A DNA stretch of 9,585 nucleotides from Gammaproteobacteria bacterium UBA4475 (GTDB taxonomy: Bacteria > Pseudomonadota > Gammaproteobacteria > Pseudomonadales > Azotimanducaceae), in the NCBI GenBank assembly GCA_002389265.1, contig DGOD01000360.1:1-9585 (forward strand), given 5' to 3'. The first letter of the stretch is position 1; every line of letters starts with the position of its first letter. The position numbers were made by a program, and so were the translations under genes. Positions 1 through 7,534 of this stretch are shown here, piece by piece. Below the pieces are notes generated by a model. The model did no database searches. It was not told where the DNA came from and saw only the letters and a program-made list of their open reading frames with translations.

Positions 1-23
1 CTGTTAGCAGACAACATTATTCG

Positions 24-962
24 CTAAAGCACGGTTTTTTCATCTATCTGGTCAGCCCTCGAATGTTTGGCGCTGGCGGCCAGATGGGTTCTAAAAAACG
101 TCAGGGTACGTGCCCAGGCAAGGTCAGCCGCTGCATCGTTATAACGTGGCGTCGTATTATTATGAAAACCGTGGTGCGCATCAGCATAGACATAAGACTC
201 GAACTCAATACCAGCGACTTGAAGGGCGGCCTCATAGGCCGGGATTACGGCCATCAAGCGCTCGTCGCGTTCGCCGTTATGTAGCTGTAGCGGTGATTTG
301 ATAGCATTGACTCGGCTCAAATCGGCGGGCCTGCCATAATAGGCCACCCCTGCACTCAACATCGGTAACTGGGTAGCTAACGCATTCACGACCCCACCAC
401 CATAGCAGAATCCTACTGCGCCCACTTGGCCATCACAGTCATCTCGGCCTTGTAAATACTGATAAGCGGCAACCCAATTTTCCAGCATCAAAGCGGGGTC
501 TAATTTTCGTTGCAACGCTCGACCCTCATCATCATTGCCTGGCCAGCCGCCAAAAGGTGTCAGCGCATCAGGCGCAAAAGCCATAAAACCGGCGTTGGCC
601 AGTCGTCGAGCCACATCTTCAATGTAAGGGTTGCGCCCCCGATTCTCGTGAATAACCAGCACCGCCGGCAACGGCCCCTTCACTCCAACGGGTTTCACCA
701 GGTAACCTTGCCAATCGTTCGGCGACGGGTATGCCAAATTTTCAATCTCAATATTCGCGTCTTGCGGGTCTATCTCTGCGGCCCCCGCATATTGCGGGTT
801 TAACGCATCCAACATCGCGGCAGCACTTGCGACACTGGCAGTAACTATACTGGCACGACGTAAAAACTGGCGCCGGTCAATAACACCATGTACGTATTGA
901 TCGAAAGCCGACAGAACTTCTGGAGGGAAATCGGCCGTTGTCTTTACAGGTTTATTTGTCAT
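24..962 (-). CDS. Dienelactone hydrolase family protein with Tat-type signal (YghX-like)
   Basis: The 312-residue product is an alpha/beta hydrolase of the dienelactone hydrolase (DLH) family, which cleaves lactones or esters; the substrate here is unknown. The nucleophile is Cys186 in the elbow GFCYGG (184-189). By family comparison Asp233 and His264 (in AHHGF) complete the triad, and Glu106 in IHENRG matches the conserved DLH glutamate. Residues 1-61 form an N-terminal extension like that of E. coli YghX: a DFPPEVL segment, then DRRQFLRR (29-36), a hydrophobic alanine-rich stretch (about 38-51) and a possible cleavage site after AGA (59-61). This suggests twin-arginine export of a folded enzyme to the periplasm, although some relatives carry a degenerate RR motif. 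The start is well supported by AGGAG (970-974 on the opposite strand) 7 bases ahead of ATG. The gene ends with TAG and is divergent from the methyltransferase gene. Family call is firm; substrate and export are inference. Confidence 0.9.
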   Translation of the reverse strand: MTNKPVKTTADFPPEVLSAFDQYVHGVIDRRQFLRRASIVTASVASAAAMLDALNPQYAGAAEIDPQDANIEIENLAYPSPNDWQGYLVKPVGVKGPLPAVLVIHENRGRNPYIEDVARRLANAGFMAFAPDALTPFGGWPGNDDEGRALQRKLDPALMLENWVAAYQYLQGRDDCDGQVGAVGFCYGGGVVNALATQLPMLSAGVAYYGRPADLSRVNAIKSPLQLHNGERDERLMAVIPAYEAALQVAGIEFESYVYADAHHGFHNNTTPRYNDAAADLAWARTLTFFRTHLAASAKHSRADQIDEKTVL

Positions 963-1273
963 TATCGCGCTCCTTTTGATCGATCTGCGTTATAAGCACG
1001 CTGAATCAACAGACCATTCATCTTCATCACCCGGCAACTCGCTCAAGACCACCGACTTAATGACAACACGCAGCCACATCAGGCCCTACACGCAGCCGCC
1101 AAAGCTATGCCAACGGACAAACATTGACACGCCTAGGTATCGGTAGCAAGCCTATTGAATTATGATATCGGCTTAACAGTATTGCGGCGACGACTCGGGT
1201 TTTTGCCTGTCACGATAGGTAGAATAGCAGCAGCCGATTTGCCAGACATTCGATACGGAAGCTCTTAGGAAAA
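963..1273. other. Divergent intergenic region, no gene
   Basis: This 311-base stretch separates two divergently transcribed genes and should hold both promoters. It contains the Shine-Dalgarno sequence of the leftward hydrolase gene (970-974). On the plus strand TATGAT (1161-1166) resembles a sigma70 -10 element, but no good -35 lies 16-18 bases upstream, and TTGACA at 1124-1129 is too far away (31 bases). TAGAAT (1220-1225) is a second weak -10-like match. An imperfect inverted repeat (1148-1155 and 1167-1174) flanks the TATGAT. I see no open reading frame with good coding character, no tRNA and no terminator hairpin with a T-run here. Confidence 0.6.
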
Positions 1274-2332
1274 ATGCTAACTTCTTTGATCAATCTTGCG
1301 GAGCAAGGGTATATGCCCGACCTGCTGACTCGAGCGGGCATCCGCATGCTTGTCCAGCAAAGACGCCGCCAAACCCGCAAGCAGTATCGAAAGATGCCGG
1401 CTTTAAAAAGCATGTTGGCGCAGATGAAAGATAGCCCTTTGGCCATCAACACACTTGAGGCCAACCAACAACATTACAATGTTGCCACCGATTTTTTTGA
1501 CTTAGTATTGGGCGAACACAAAAAATACAGCAGCGCACTATTCGACGCCCCCACCACTGACCTCAGCGCAGCTGAAGCAGCCATGTTGAAACTCACCTGT
1601 GAGCGGGCTCAACTTGATGGTGCAAATACCATACTGGAACTGGGTTGTGGCTGGGGTGCGTTAACACTCTGGATGGCCGAACAATATCCCGACAGTAAGA
1701 TCGTCGCGCTAGGAAATTCAGAATCTCAAAAAGCTTATATTGATAGTGCCGCCGAAAAGCGCGACCTGGCGAACATTGAGGTTATTTGTAGCGATATGAA
1801 CGACTTTGATACTGAACAAAGATTTGATCGCGTCGTCTCTATCGAAATGTTTGAACATATGCGTAATCATGACTTACTGTTTGAACGTATTGCTGGCTGG
1901 CTCGAGCCCGAGGGCAAGTTATTCTTCCAAATTTTTTGCCATCAGGCTTTCCCCTACTTCTTTGAGAGCGAATCTGAATCCGACTGGTTAGCAGCTAATT
2001 TTTTCAGTGGCGGGATGATGCCATCCTGGGATTTACCGTTACAGTTCCAGGCCCATTTAAGCCTGGAAGACCGCTGGCCTGTCAACGGCACACACTACGC
2101 GCAAACTTGCGCTGCCTGGCTCGTTTACTGTGATCAGTTCAAACCGCAAATTCTTGAGATCTTTGTTCACTCCCCTGATCCCCGCCCACCGATCATTCAA
2201 TTCAACCGCTGGCGAATGTTCTTTATGGCCAGCGAGACCCTGTTCGCCTATAACCAGGGTCACGAATGGTTTGTCGGTCACTATCTATTCAGCAAACAGC
2301 AACCTGACCGGACAGCCACCAAAACAGCTTGA
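1274..2332 (+). CDS. SAM-dependent methyltransferase, cyclopropane-fatty-acid synthase family
   Basis: The 352-residue cytoplasmic protein belongs to the CFA synthase superfamily and uses S-adenosylmethionine. The SAM-binding motif I is ELGCGWG (122-128). HYNVATDFF (67-75), YSSALF (85-90), the acidic motif EMFEHM (191-196) and the HYAQTCAAW segment (274-282) are family hallmarks. The N-terminus (LINLAEQGYMPDLLTRAGIR) and the C-terminus (F-NRWRMFFMA, then GHEWFVGHYLF, about 310-339) look more like the coclaurine-N-methyltransferase-like branch than like E. coli Cfa. The acceptor could therefore be an amine or a lipid, and cyclopropanation cannot be assumed. The first ATG is chosen because AGGA (1267-1270) precedes it, although at only 3 bases, and because the N-terminal family residues begin there. 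The gene ends 88 bases before dnaE2, which has its own promoter, so the two need not be co-transcribed. Family is secure; substrate is unknown. Confidence 0.88.
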   Translation: MLTSLINLAEQGYMPDLLTRAGIRMLVQQRRRQTRKQYRKMPALKSMLAQMKDSPLAINTLEANQQHYNVATDFFDLVLGEHKKYSSALFDAPTTDLSAAEAAMLKLTCERAQLDGANTILELGCGWGALTLWMAEQYPDSKIVALGNSESQKAYIDSAAEKRDLANIEVICSDMNDFDTEQRFDRVVSIEMFEHMRNHDLLFERIAGWLEPEGKLFFQIFCHQAFPYFFESESESDWLAANFFSGGMMPSWDLPLQFQAHLSLEDRWPVNGTHYAQTCAAWLVYCDQFKPQILEIFVHSPDPRPPIIQFNRWRMFFMASETLFAYNQGHEWFVGHYLFSKQQPDRTATKTA

Positions 2333-2346
2333 TCTGACCTCGGCTA

Positions 2347-2375
2347 TTGCCCAGACAAATAAAGCTGTATATATT
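2347..2375 (+). promoter_or_regulatory. Predicted sigma70 promoter of dnaE2
   Basis: TTGCCC (2347-2352, four of six consensus bases) and TATATT (2370-2375, five of six) are separated by exactly 17 bases. Transcription would start near 2382, giving a leader of about 40 bases before the ATG at 2421. The -10 element lies inside the LexA box, the usual arrangement for a repressor that blocks polymerase binding. This is a prediction from consensus matching. Confidence 0.6.
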
Positions 2376-2380
2376 TACAG
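2365..2380. promoter_or_regulatory. LexA-binding SOS box upstream of dnaE2
   Basis: CTGTATATATTTACAG matches the gammaproteobacterial LexA consensus CTGT-N8-ACAG at all eight fixed positions. It has the expected A/T-only alternating centre, and TA follows the right arm as in the extended consensus. It lies 40 bases upstream of the dnaE2 start codon and covers the predicted -10 element. LexA would repress dnaE2 here until DNA damage triggers LexA self-cleavage. It also argues that translation begins downstream, at 2421, although the reading frame stays open further upstream. Confidence 0.92.
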
Positions 2381-2420
2381 TACTATTTGCCAGCAAGCCA
2401 CCAGGACTCAACCAAAAATC

Positions 2421-5400
2421 ATGTCATTATCGGGCCCACCCTCTCTTTCAGGCCGGTTTCGCGACCCCAAAAAAAGCCCCTATGCTGAACTACACTGCAT
2501 CAGTCATTACTCCTTTTTGCGTGGCGCCTCATCACCGGAGGAGCTCGTCAAACAAGCCGCTGACTTGGGTTATCAAGCGTTGGCGATCACCGATGATTGC
2601 TCTATGGCTGGCGTCGTCAAAGCCCATGTCGCTGCTCGAGAGTGCGGCCTGAAACTCCTTATCGGTAGCCAGTTCTACTTAACCGATGACACTCACCTGA
2701 TTCTTCTAGCACCCAATCGTGCCGGCTACGGTCAAATCTGTAACTTGATCACCCTGGGTCGTAGAAGGGCCAGTAAAGGCGATTATCAATTAGACCTCAA
2801 GGATATGGCGTTTGGCCTGAGCCAATGTCTAGCTATCTGGCTACCCAATACTCGGCGCAATCGGCATGGCAACCCCATTCAGCCTGACCAAAATCACACT
2901 CATACGACAGGCCAATGGCTTGCACAGCATTTCAGTAAACGGCTTTGGCTCGGCGTTGAAATTTTTCCCGATGGCCAGGACATGACGGCCTATCAGCAGG
3001 CTTTTGGACTCTCCAAGGCCTTTGAACTGCCGCTGGTAGCCTGCGGCGATGTCCATATGCATCACCCAGATCGTAAGGCCTTACAGGATATTGTCTCTGC
3101 TATTCGCATCGGCCAACCTTTACGGCTGGCTGGAAAGTTATTGTTTGCCCATGGTGAGCGACACCTGCGCTCTTTACCCTTGCTGGCCAGCCTGTATCCA
3201 CCAGCACTGCTGGCAGAGACTGTCCGTATTAGCGACCTGTGCGATTTCTCTCTGGATGAGTTGCGCTATGAGTATCCCCAGGAATTGGTGCCACCCAACC
3301 TGACGCCGCCACAGTATCTGCGCCAACTGGTTGAGGCAGGCGCCAGCAAGCGCTGGCCACAGGGGGTTAAACCCAAGGTCCGGGCAACCATCGAAAAAGA
3401 ATTGCGACTGATTCAGGATCTACAATACGAGTATTATTTTCTGACCGTATTCGACATCGTGCAATTTGCCCGCGACGCCCAGATTCTGTGTCAGGGCCGC
3501 GGCTCTGCGGCCAATAGCGCCGTCTGCTATTGTCTCGAAATAACCGAAGTTGACCCCGCCAAGTCTGACTTGCTGTTTGAACGGTTTATCTCCAAAGAAC
3601 GTGATGAGCCGCCAGACATTGATGTCGACTTTGAGCACGAACGCCGCGAAGAAGTGATTCAATATATTTATAAAAAATATGGCCGCCATCGCGCCGCCCT
3701 GGCAGCCAGTGTGGTCACCTATCGACCCAAAAGCGCTGTCAGAGATGTCGGCAAAGCCCTCGGCATGGATCTGACCCTCGTTGAACATCTGGCCAGCTCC
3801 CTATCTTGGTGGGATAAAAGGGATGAGTTACTGGCCCGGTTCGAGGCCGCCGGCATTAACCCACGGAGCCCGATCATTGGTCAATTTATTGACCTGATCC
3901 AGCAAATACTCGGCACACCACGCCATCTGTCTCAGCATGTAGGCGGTTTCATTATCTCCAGCGGGCCCTTGTCACAATTGGTACCTATTGAAAATGCAGC
4001 GATGCCTGATAGGACAATCATTCAATGGGACAAGTATGACCTGGAAGCTCTGGGCCTACTGAAAGTCGATATCCTGGCCTTGGGTATGCTGACTGCAATT
4101 CGCAAAACCCTGAATTTAATTAATCAATATCGGCATACCCGCCTTGACCTGGCGAGCATTCCCGCAGAGGACCCACTGACCTACCAGATGTTACAGCGGG
4201 CCGACAGTCTGGGAGTTTTTCAGGTGGAATCACGGGCTCAAATGTCCATGTTACCGCGCTTGAAGCCCGCCTGCTTTTATGACCTGGTGATTGAGGTTGC
4301 CATTGTCAGACCCGGCCCTATCCAGGGCAATATGGTTCACCCTTATTTGAAACGACGCAATGGTGAAGAGGCGGTTATTTATGCTAACGAAGCAGTTAAG
4401 TCGGTATTAGGGCGAACCCTCGGGGTGCCTATTTTCCAGGAGCAGGTGATTAAACTGGCGGTGGTCGCGGCAGGTTTTTCACCGGGGGAAGCCGACCAGC
4501 TACGGCGCGCCATGGCCGCCTGGAAACGTAAAGGCGGGCTCGAGGTGTTCCAGCAAAAACTCGTCAACGGCATGCTTGCACGAGGCCATGATCAAGATTT
4601 CGCCGAACGTATCTTCGAGCAGATCAAGGGTTTTGGTGACTATGGTTTTCCTGAATCCCATGCTGCCAGCTTCGCATTGCTGGTGTATTTTTCAGCCTGG
4701 TTGAAGTGTCATGAGCCTGCGGCGTTCTACTGCGGCCTGCTCAACAGCCAACCCATGGGATTCTATTCGCCATCGCAGCTGGTACAAGACGCACGGCGCC
4801 ACAATATTGAAATACGCCCTGTTGATATCCTCTACAGTGATTGGGAATCCACCCTTGAGCTACCCCAGCCTGAAGCAACATTTGCGCCTCGCCAACCGGC
4901 CGTACGCCTAGGACTACAACGTATTAAGGGACTCAAAACCGAGACTATTTTTCGCATTCTGCATGCTCGCAAGCAGCAGAAAATCAAGGATCTTGATGAT
5001 ATCGCCAGGCGTGCCCGTCTGGACCGAAGCGACCTTGGCCGACTCACGGAAGGCGGTGCCTTCAAGAGCCTGGCAGGACACCGCTACCAGACGCATTGGC
5101 AGGCCCGAGGCATATTACCCGATACCGAACTTGATGCCACTGATGCGCCATCCATGGTCGCCGAGAGCAGCGGCGTTTACCTGGCGCCACCGGCAGAGAC
5201 AGACGATCTGAGGGCCGATTATCAAAGCTTGGGCTTGACCCTTGGCCGGCACCCAATGGCCATGTTGCGTGAGTCCGGCAAGCCCTTCAGTCAATGTAAA
5301 TCGGGTACTGAATTAACCAGGCTAGAACATGGTCAATTTGTCCAGGTGGCCGGCATTGTCACAGGTCGACAACGACCTTCTTCGGCTGCGGGGGTATTGT

Positions 5401-5615
5401 TCCTGACCCTGGAAGACGAATGCGACAATATCAATATCGTGATTTGGACCCGTATATTAGAACAATACCGCACCGCTATTATCCAGGGCCGACTGCTTAA
5501 GGTGAAGGGTATCCTGGAACGCCAGGGGGCGATCATTCACGTCATCGCCGGTCATGTTGAAGACTTGAGCCATCACCTCGAACATTTTGCGCTGCAGTCT
5601 CGTGACTTTAAGTAA
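2421..5615 (+). CDS. dnaE2: Error-prone DNA polymerase III alpha subunit DnaE2 (ImuC)
   Basis: The 1064-residue product is a C-family DNA polymerase of the DnaE2/ImuC type, which performs SOS-induced translesion synthesis and mutagenesis. It starts with a PHP domain (about 20-215; ELHCISHYSFLRGAS, ITDDCSMAG). The polymerase core has the catalytic aspartates D401 and D403 in PPDIDVDF and D550 in LLKVDILALG. GRGSAANS (359-366), IVRPGPIQG (628-636), FQEQVIKLA (672-680) and GFGDYGFPESHAASFA (737-752) are further family blocks. The C-terminal part has a helix-hairpin-helix-like segment (about 825-885) and an OB fold (about 970-1045). The length is typical of DnaE2 and shorter than replicative DnaE. 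Two expected PHP metal ligands are replaced (Ile27, Asp59). ATG 2421 is the only ATG, GTG or TTG codon in frame between the SOS box and the PHP domain; AGGA at 2403-2406 is a weak, distant ribosome-binding site. No imuA or imuB lies beside the gene. Confidence 0.95.
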   Translation: MSLSGPPSLSGRFRDPKKSPYAELHCISHYSFLRGASSPEELVKQAADLGYQALAITDDCSMAGVVKAHVAARECGLKLLIGSQFYLTDDTHLILLAPNRAGYGQICNLITLGRRRASKGDYQLDLKDMAFGLSQCLAIWLPNTRRNRHGNPIQPDQNHTHTTGQWLAQHFSKRLWLGVEIFPDGQDMTAYQQAFGLSKAFELPLVACGDVHMHHPDRKALQDIVSAIRIGQPLRLAGKLLFAHGERHLRSLPLLASLYPPALLAETVRISDLCDFSLDELRYEYPQELVPPNLTPPQYLRQLVEAGASKRWPQGVKPKVRATIEKELRLIQDLQYEYYFLTVFDIVQFARDAQILCQGRGSAANSAVCYCLEITEVDPAKSDLLFERFISKERDEPPDIDVDFEHERREEVIQYIYKKYGRHRAALAASVVTYRPKSAVRDVGKALGMDLTLVEHLASSLSWWDKRDELLARFEAAGINPRSPIIGQFIDLIQQILGTPRHLSQHVGGFIISSGPLSQLVPIENAAMPDRTIIQWDKYDLEALGLLKVDILALGMLTAIRKTLNLINQYRHTRLDLASIPAEDPLTYQMLQRADSLGVFQVESRAQMSMLPRLKPACFYDLVIEVAIVRPGPIQGNMVHPYLKRRNGEEAVIYANEAVKSVLGRTLGVPIFQEQVIKLAVVAAGFSPGEADQLRRAMAAWKRKGGLEVFQQKLVNGMLARGHDQDFAERIFEQIKGFGDYGFPESHAASFALLVYFSAWLKCHEPAAFYCGLLNSQPMGFYSPSQLVQDARRHNIEIRPVDILYSDWESTLELPQPEATFAPRQPAVRLGLQRIKGLKTETIFRILHARKQQKIKDLDDIARRARLDRSDLGRLTEGGAFKSLAGHRYQTHWQARGILPDTELDATDAPSMVAESSGVYLAPPAETDDLRADYQSLGLTLGRHPMAMLRESGKPFSQCKSGTELTRLEHGQFVQVAGIVTGRQRPSSAAGVLFLTLEDECDNINIVIWTRILEQYRTAIIQGRLLKVKGILERQGAIIHVIAGHVEDLSHHLEHFALQSRDFK

Positions 5616-5752
5616 CCGATCACAGGGTTTTATTCCCTGAATAACGGCACGCCAAGAACGACCAATTAGACCTGCCTTTTAAACCAATAGCACTGGCCTC
5701 AGATATCCAATCTCTGATATCTTACTAGCCGAATCAATGACAGGCAGGTTCT
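5616..5752. other. Spacer between dnaE2 and the amidohydrolase gene
   Basis: This 137-base spacer contains a short inverted repeat just after the dnaE2 stop (CAGGG 5623-5627, CCCTG 5635-5639, 7-base loop). No T-run follows it, so it is at best a weak or factor-dependent terminator signal. Further along lies the GATATC repeat at 5698-5722. The ribosome-binding site for the next gene is modest: AGG at 5742-5744 (8 bases from ATG) or 5746-5748 (4 bases). I could not identify a convincing sigma70 promoter, so partial read-through from dnaE2 remains possible. Confidence 0.45.
5698..5722. repeat. GATATC direct repeat and dyad, possible operator
   Basis: Two copies of CTC-W-GATATC (5698-5707 and 5712-5721) repeat with a 14-base period and differ only at the W position. 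The same bases form a perfect 7-base inverted repeat, AGATATC (5701-5707) and GATATCT (5716-5722), with an 8-base spacer. It sits 31 bases before the amidohydrolase start codon, where an operator or promoter would be expected. The regulator is unknown, and chance occurrence cannot be excluded for a repeat this short. Confidence 0.35.
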
Positions 5753-7519
5753 ATGCAAGATTATCTTATTAAGTCAGGAACTATCATTGATGGCACTGGC
5801 GCTCCCGCCTACCAGGCCGACATCAGCATCAAAGACGGCCTGATCACCGCCATCGGCACACTCGATGTTGACGCGAAACAGACCCTGGACGCCGCTGGCG
5901 CCATCGTCACACCCGGCTGGGTCGATATCCACACCCACTATGATGGCCAGGTCACCTGGGACTCGGAAATGAACCCCTCGGCCTGCCATGGTGTGTCAAC
6001 CATCGTCATGGGCAACTGTGGTGTGGGCTTTGCTCCCGTCGCACCCAGTGGTCACAGGGACCTAATTGAACTCATGGAAGGTGTCGAGGACATCCCCGGC
6101 ACCGCACTCTACGAAGGCATGCCCTGGGGTGCTTGGGAAACCTATCCAGAGTATCTCGATTTTCTCGCGGGCCGCGAATACGCGCTGGACATCAGCTCTT
6201 TGATTGCCCACGGCGCTGTTAGGAATTATGTGATGGGCGCCCGTGGCAGGGACAACGAAGCCGCCACGGAACAAGATATGGCGCAGATGCAACAATTGAT
6301 TACCGAGGCCTTGAACGCTGGCGCTGTAGGCTTTTCTACCTCTCGCATCTTGGGCCATCAATCTACCCGTGGCGAACCCGTGCCCGGCACATTTGCCAAT
6401 GCCGCCGAAATTATCGCCATTGCCGCCGGGGCGCTGAAACGCGCCGGCAAAGGCGTCTTTCAAATTATTCCTTCCAGTACATTGGGCAGCGGTGCCGCCA
6501 ACGGCGGCGAACCCAACAGCCTGGATGCAGAAGTCGCACTGATTCAGCAAGTGAGTGAAGTCAGCGGCAGACCCACGACCTTTACGCTGTTTCAGGTTGA
6601 TGAGTGGACGCATAAATGGCGCGAAGTCATTGATACGATTAAAGCCGGCAATATTAAGGCAGGTGACTCCGCTGGCAAGGTCTACCCGCAAGTTGGCAGT
6701 CGGCCCACTGGCATCGTCCTGGGCTTGAAGACTTATCACAGCTTCATGCGCAAGCCGACTTATCTGCAGCTTAAGCACCTTCCCTTTGAAGAATTGCTGG
6801 CCGCCATGCGCACACCGGAGGTCAAGGCGGCGCTACTCACCGAGACCAGTGTTCCGCACGAGTTCCCCGGCACCATGGAGAATGGCATTGCCCAGGTCGA
6901 ACTGAACTTTGACCAAACCTACGTGCTTGACCAAGCCATGGACTACGAGCCAACTCAGACACAGTCTTTTGCAGCGCTCGCCGCAACGAAACAACAAAAC
7001 AGTTGGGAGTTCTTCTACGATTATCTCGTGGCGGCAGATGGTTGCCAGACTGCGGTGATGTTCTTTACCAACTATAGCGACCATAACCTCGACGCGGTTC
7101 ATGACATGCTCATGGATGAAACCACCGTCACCGGCTTAAGTGATGCCGGCGCCCATGTCAGCTTGATCTTCGACGCGGTAGCACCGACCTATCAGCTCAC
7201 CTATTGGGGCCGCGATAGGACACGGGGGGCCACCTTACCGCTACCTCACTTGATCCATCGCCAAACGCTGAAAAACGCCCAATTATTTGGTTTTCATGAC
7301 CGCGGCAGCCTCGAAATTGGCAAGCGCGCCGACATCAACGTCATTGACTTTGACAACCTGAAACTGGGCAAAATGGAGCTCCACTATGACTTACCCGCCG
7401 GTGGCGCCCGATTCCTGCAAGGCGCATCTGGCTATATTGCAACCCTGGTGAACGGCGTTCAAACTCGCAGCTATGATCAAGACACGGGCGCCAGACCCGG
7501 TCGTCTATTGCGCTCATAG
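5753..7519 (+). CDS. Amidohydrolase family protein, N-acyl-D-amino-acid deacylase-like
   Basis: The 588-residue protein is a metal-dependent amidohydrolase related to D-aminoacylases (COG3653), enzymes that hydrolyse N-acyl-D-amino acids; its substrate is unproven. It has the usual small beta-sandwich part (1-50: KSGTIIDGTGAPAYQADISIKDG) and then a TIM barrel. H60 and H62 lie in DIHTHYDGQ, C89 in GNCGVGFAPV, and D464 in SDAGAH. The C-terminal strand returns to the sandwich (GSLEIGKRADINVIDFD, 518-534). It is longer than the roughly 480-500 residues of characterised D-aminoacylases. No histidine occurs between residues 203 and 286, where the other metal-binding histidines of D-aminoacylase are expected. 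There is no signal peptide, so it is probably cytoplasmic. ATG 5753 is preferred because the sandwich begins immediately after it. The gene follows dnaE2 by 137 bases and is convergent with the ATPase gene, 15 bases apart. Confidence 0.87.
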   Translation: MQDYLIKSGTIIDGTGAPAYQADISIKDGLITAIGTLDVDAKQTLDAAGAIVTPGWVDIHTHYDGQVTWDSEMNPSACHGVSTIVMGNCGVGFAPVAPSGHRDLIELMEGVEDIPGTALYEGMPWGAWETYPEYLDFLAGREYALDISSLIAHGAVRNYVMGARGRDNEAATEQDMAQMQQLITEALNAGAVGFSTSRILGHQSTRGEPVPGTFANAAEIIAIAAGALKRAGKGVFQIIPSSTLGSGAANGGEPNSLDAEVALIQQVSEVSGRPTTFTLFQVDEWTHKWREVIDTIKAGNIKAGDSAGKVYPQVGSRPTGIVLGLKTYHSFMRKPTYLQLKHLPFEELLAAMRTPEVKAALLTETSVPHEFPGTMENGIAQVELNFDQTYVLDQAMDYEPTQTQSFAALAATKQQNSWEFFYDYLVAADGCQTAVMFFTNYSDHNLDAVHDMLMDETTVTGLSDAGAHVSLIFDAVAPTYQLTYWGRDRTRGATLPLPHLIHRQTLKNAQLFGFHDRGSLEIGKRADINVIDFDNLKLGKMELHYDLPAGGARFLQGASGYIATLVNGVQTRSYDQDTGARPGRLLRS

Positions 7520-7534
7520 CCAGATTTAAGTGAT

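Noticed and set aside
1..16. CTGT followed at SOS-box distance by AACA at the left edge
   Set aside because: The right half-site does not match ACAG and the location is downstream of a leftward gene, so it is not a credible LexA box.
2130..2420. Open extension of the dnaE2 frame 97 codons upstream of 2421
   Set aside because: It overlaps the methyltransferase gene in another frame, crosses the SOS box and promoter, and its translation has no DnaE2 character.
3420..3788. Minus-strand frame of 122 codons inside dnaE2
   Set aside because: It is antisense to the catalytic core of DnaE2 and has no family features.
5623..5639. CAGGG/CCCTG hairpin after the dnaE2 stop as an intrinsic terminator
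   Set aside because: The stem is only 5 pairs and no T-run follows it; it is described in the spacer entry only.
6062..6778. Long open frame (238 codons) on the minus strand inside the amidohydrolase gene
   Set aside because: It lies antisense to a clear, conserved gene and its translation shows no recognisable domain; it is a by-product of codon composition.
7481..7502. Hairpin (7 pairs with one bulge, CGGG/CCCG core) near the 3' end of the amidohydrolase gene
   Set aside because: It lies within the coding sequence and is not followed by a T-run on either strand, so I do not call a terminator for the convergent genes.
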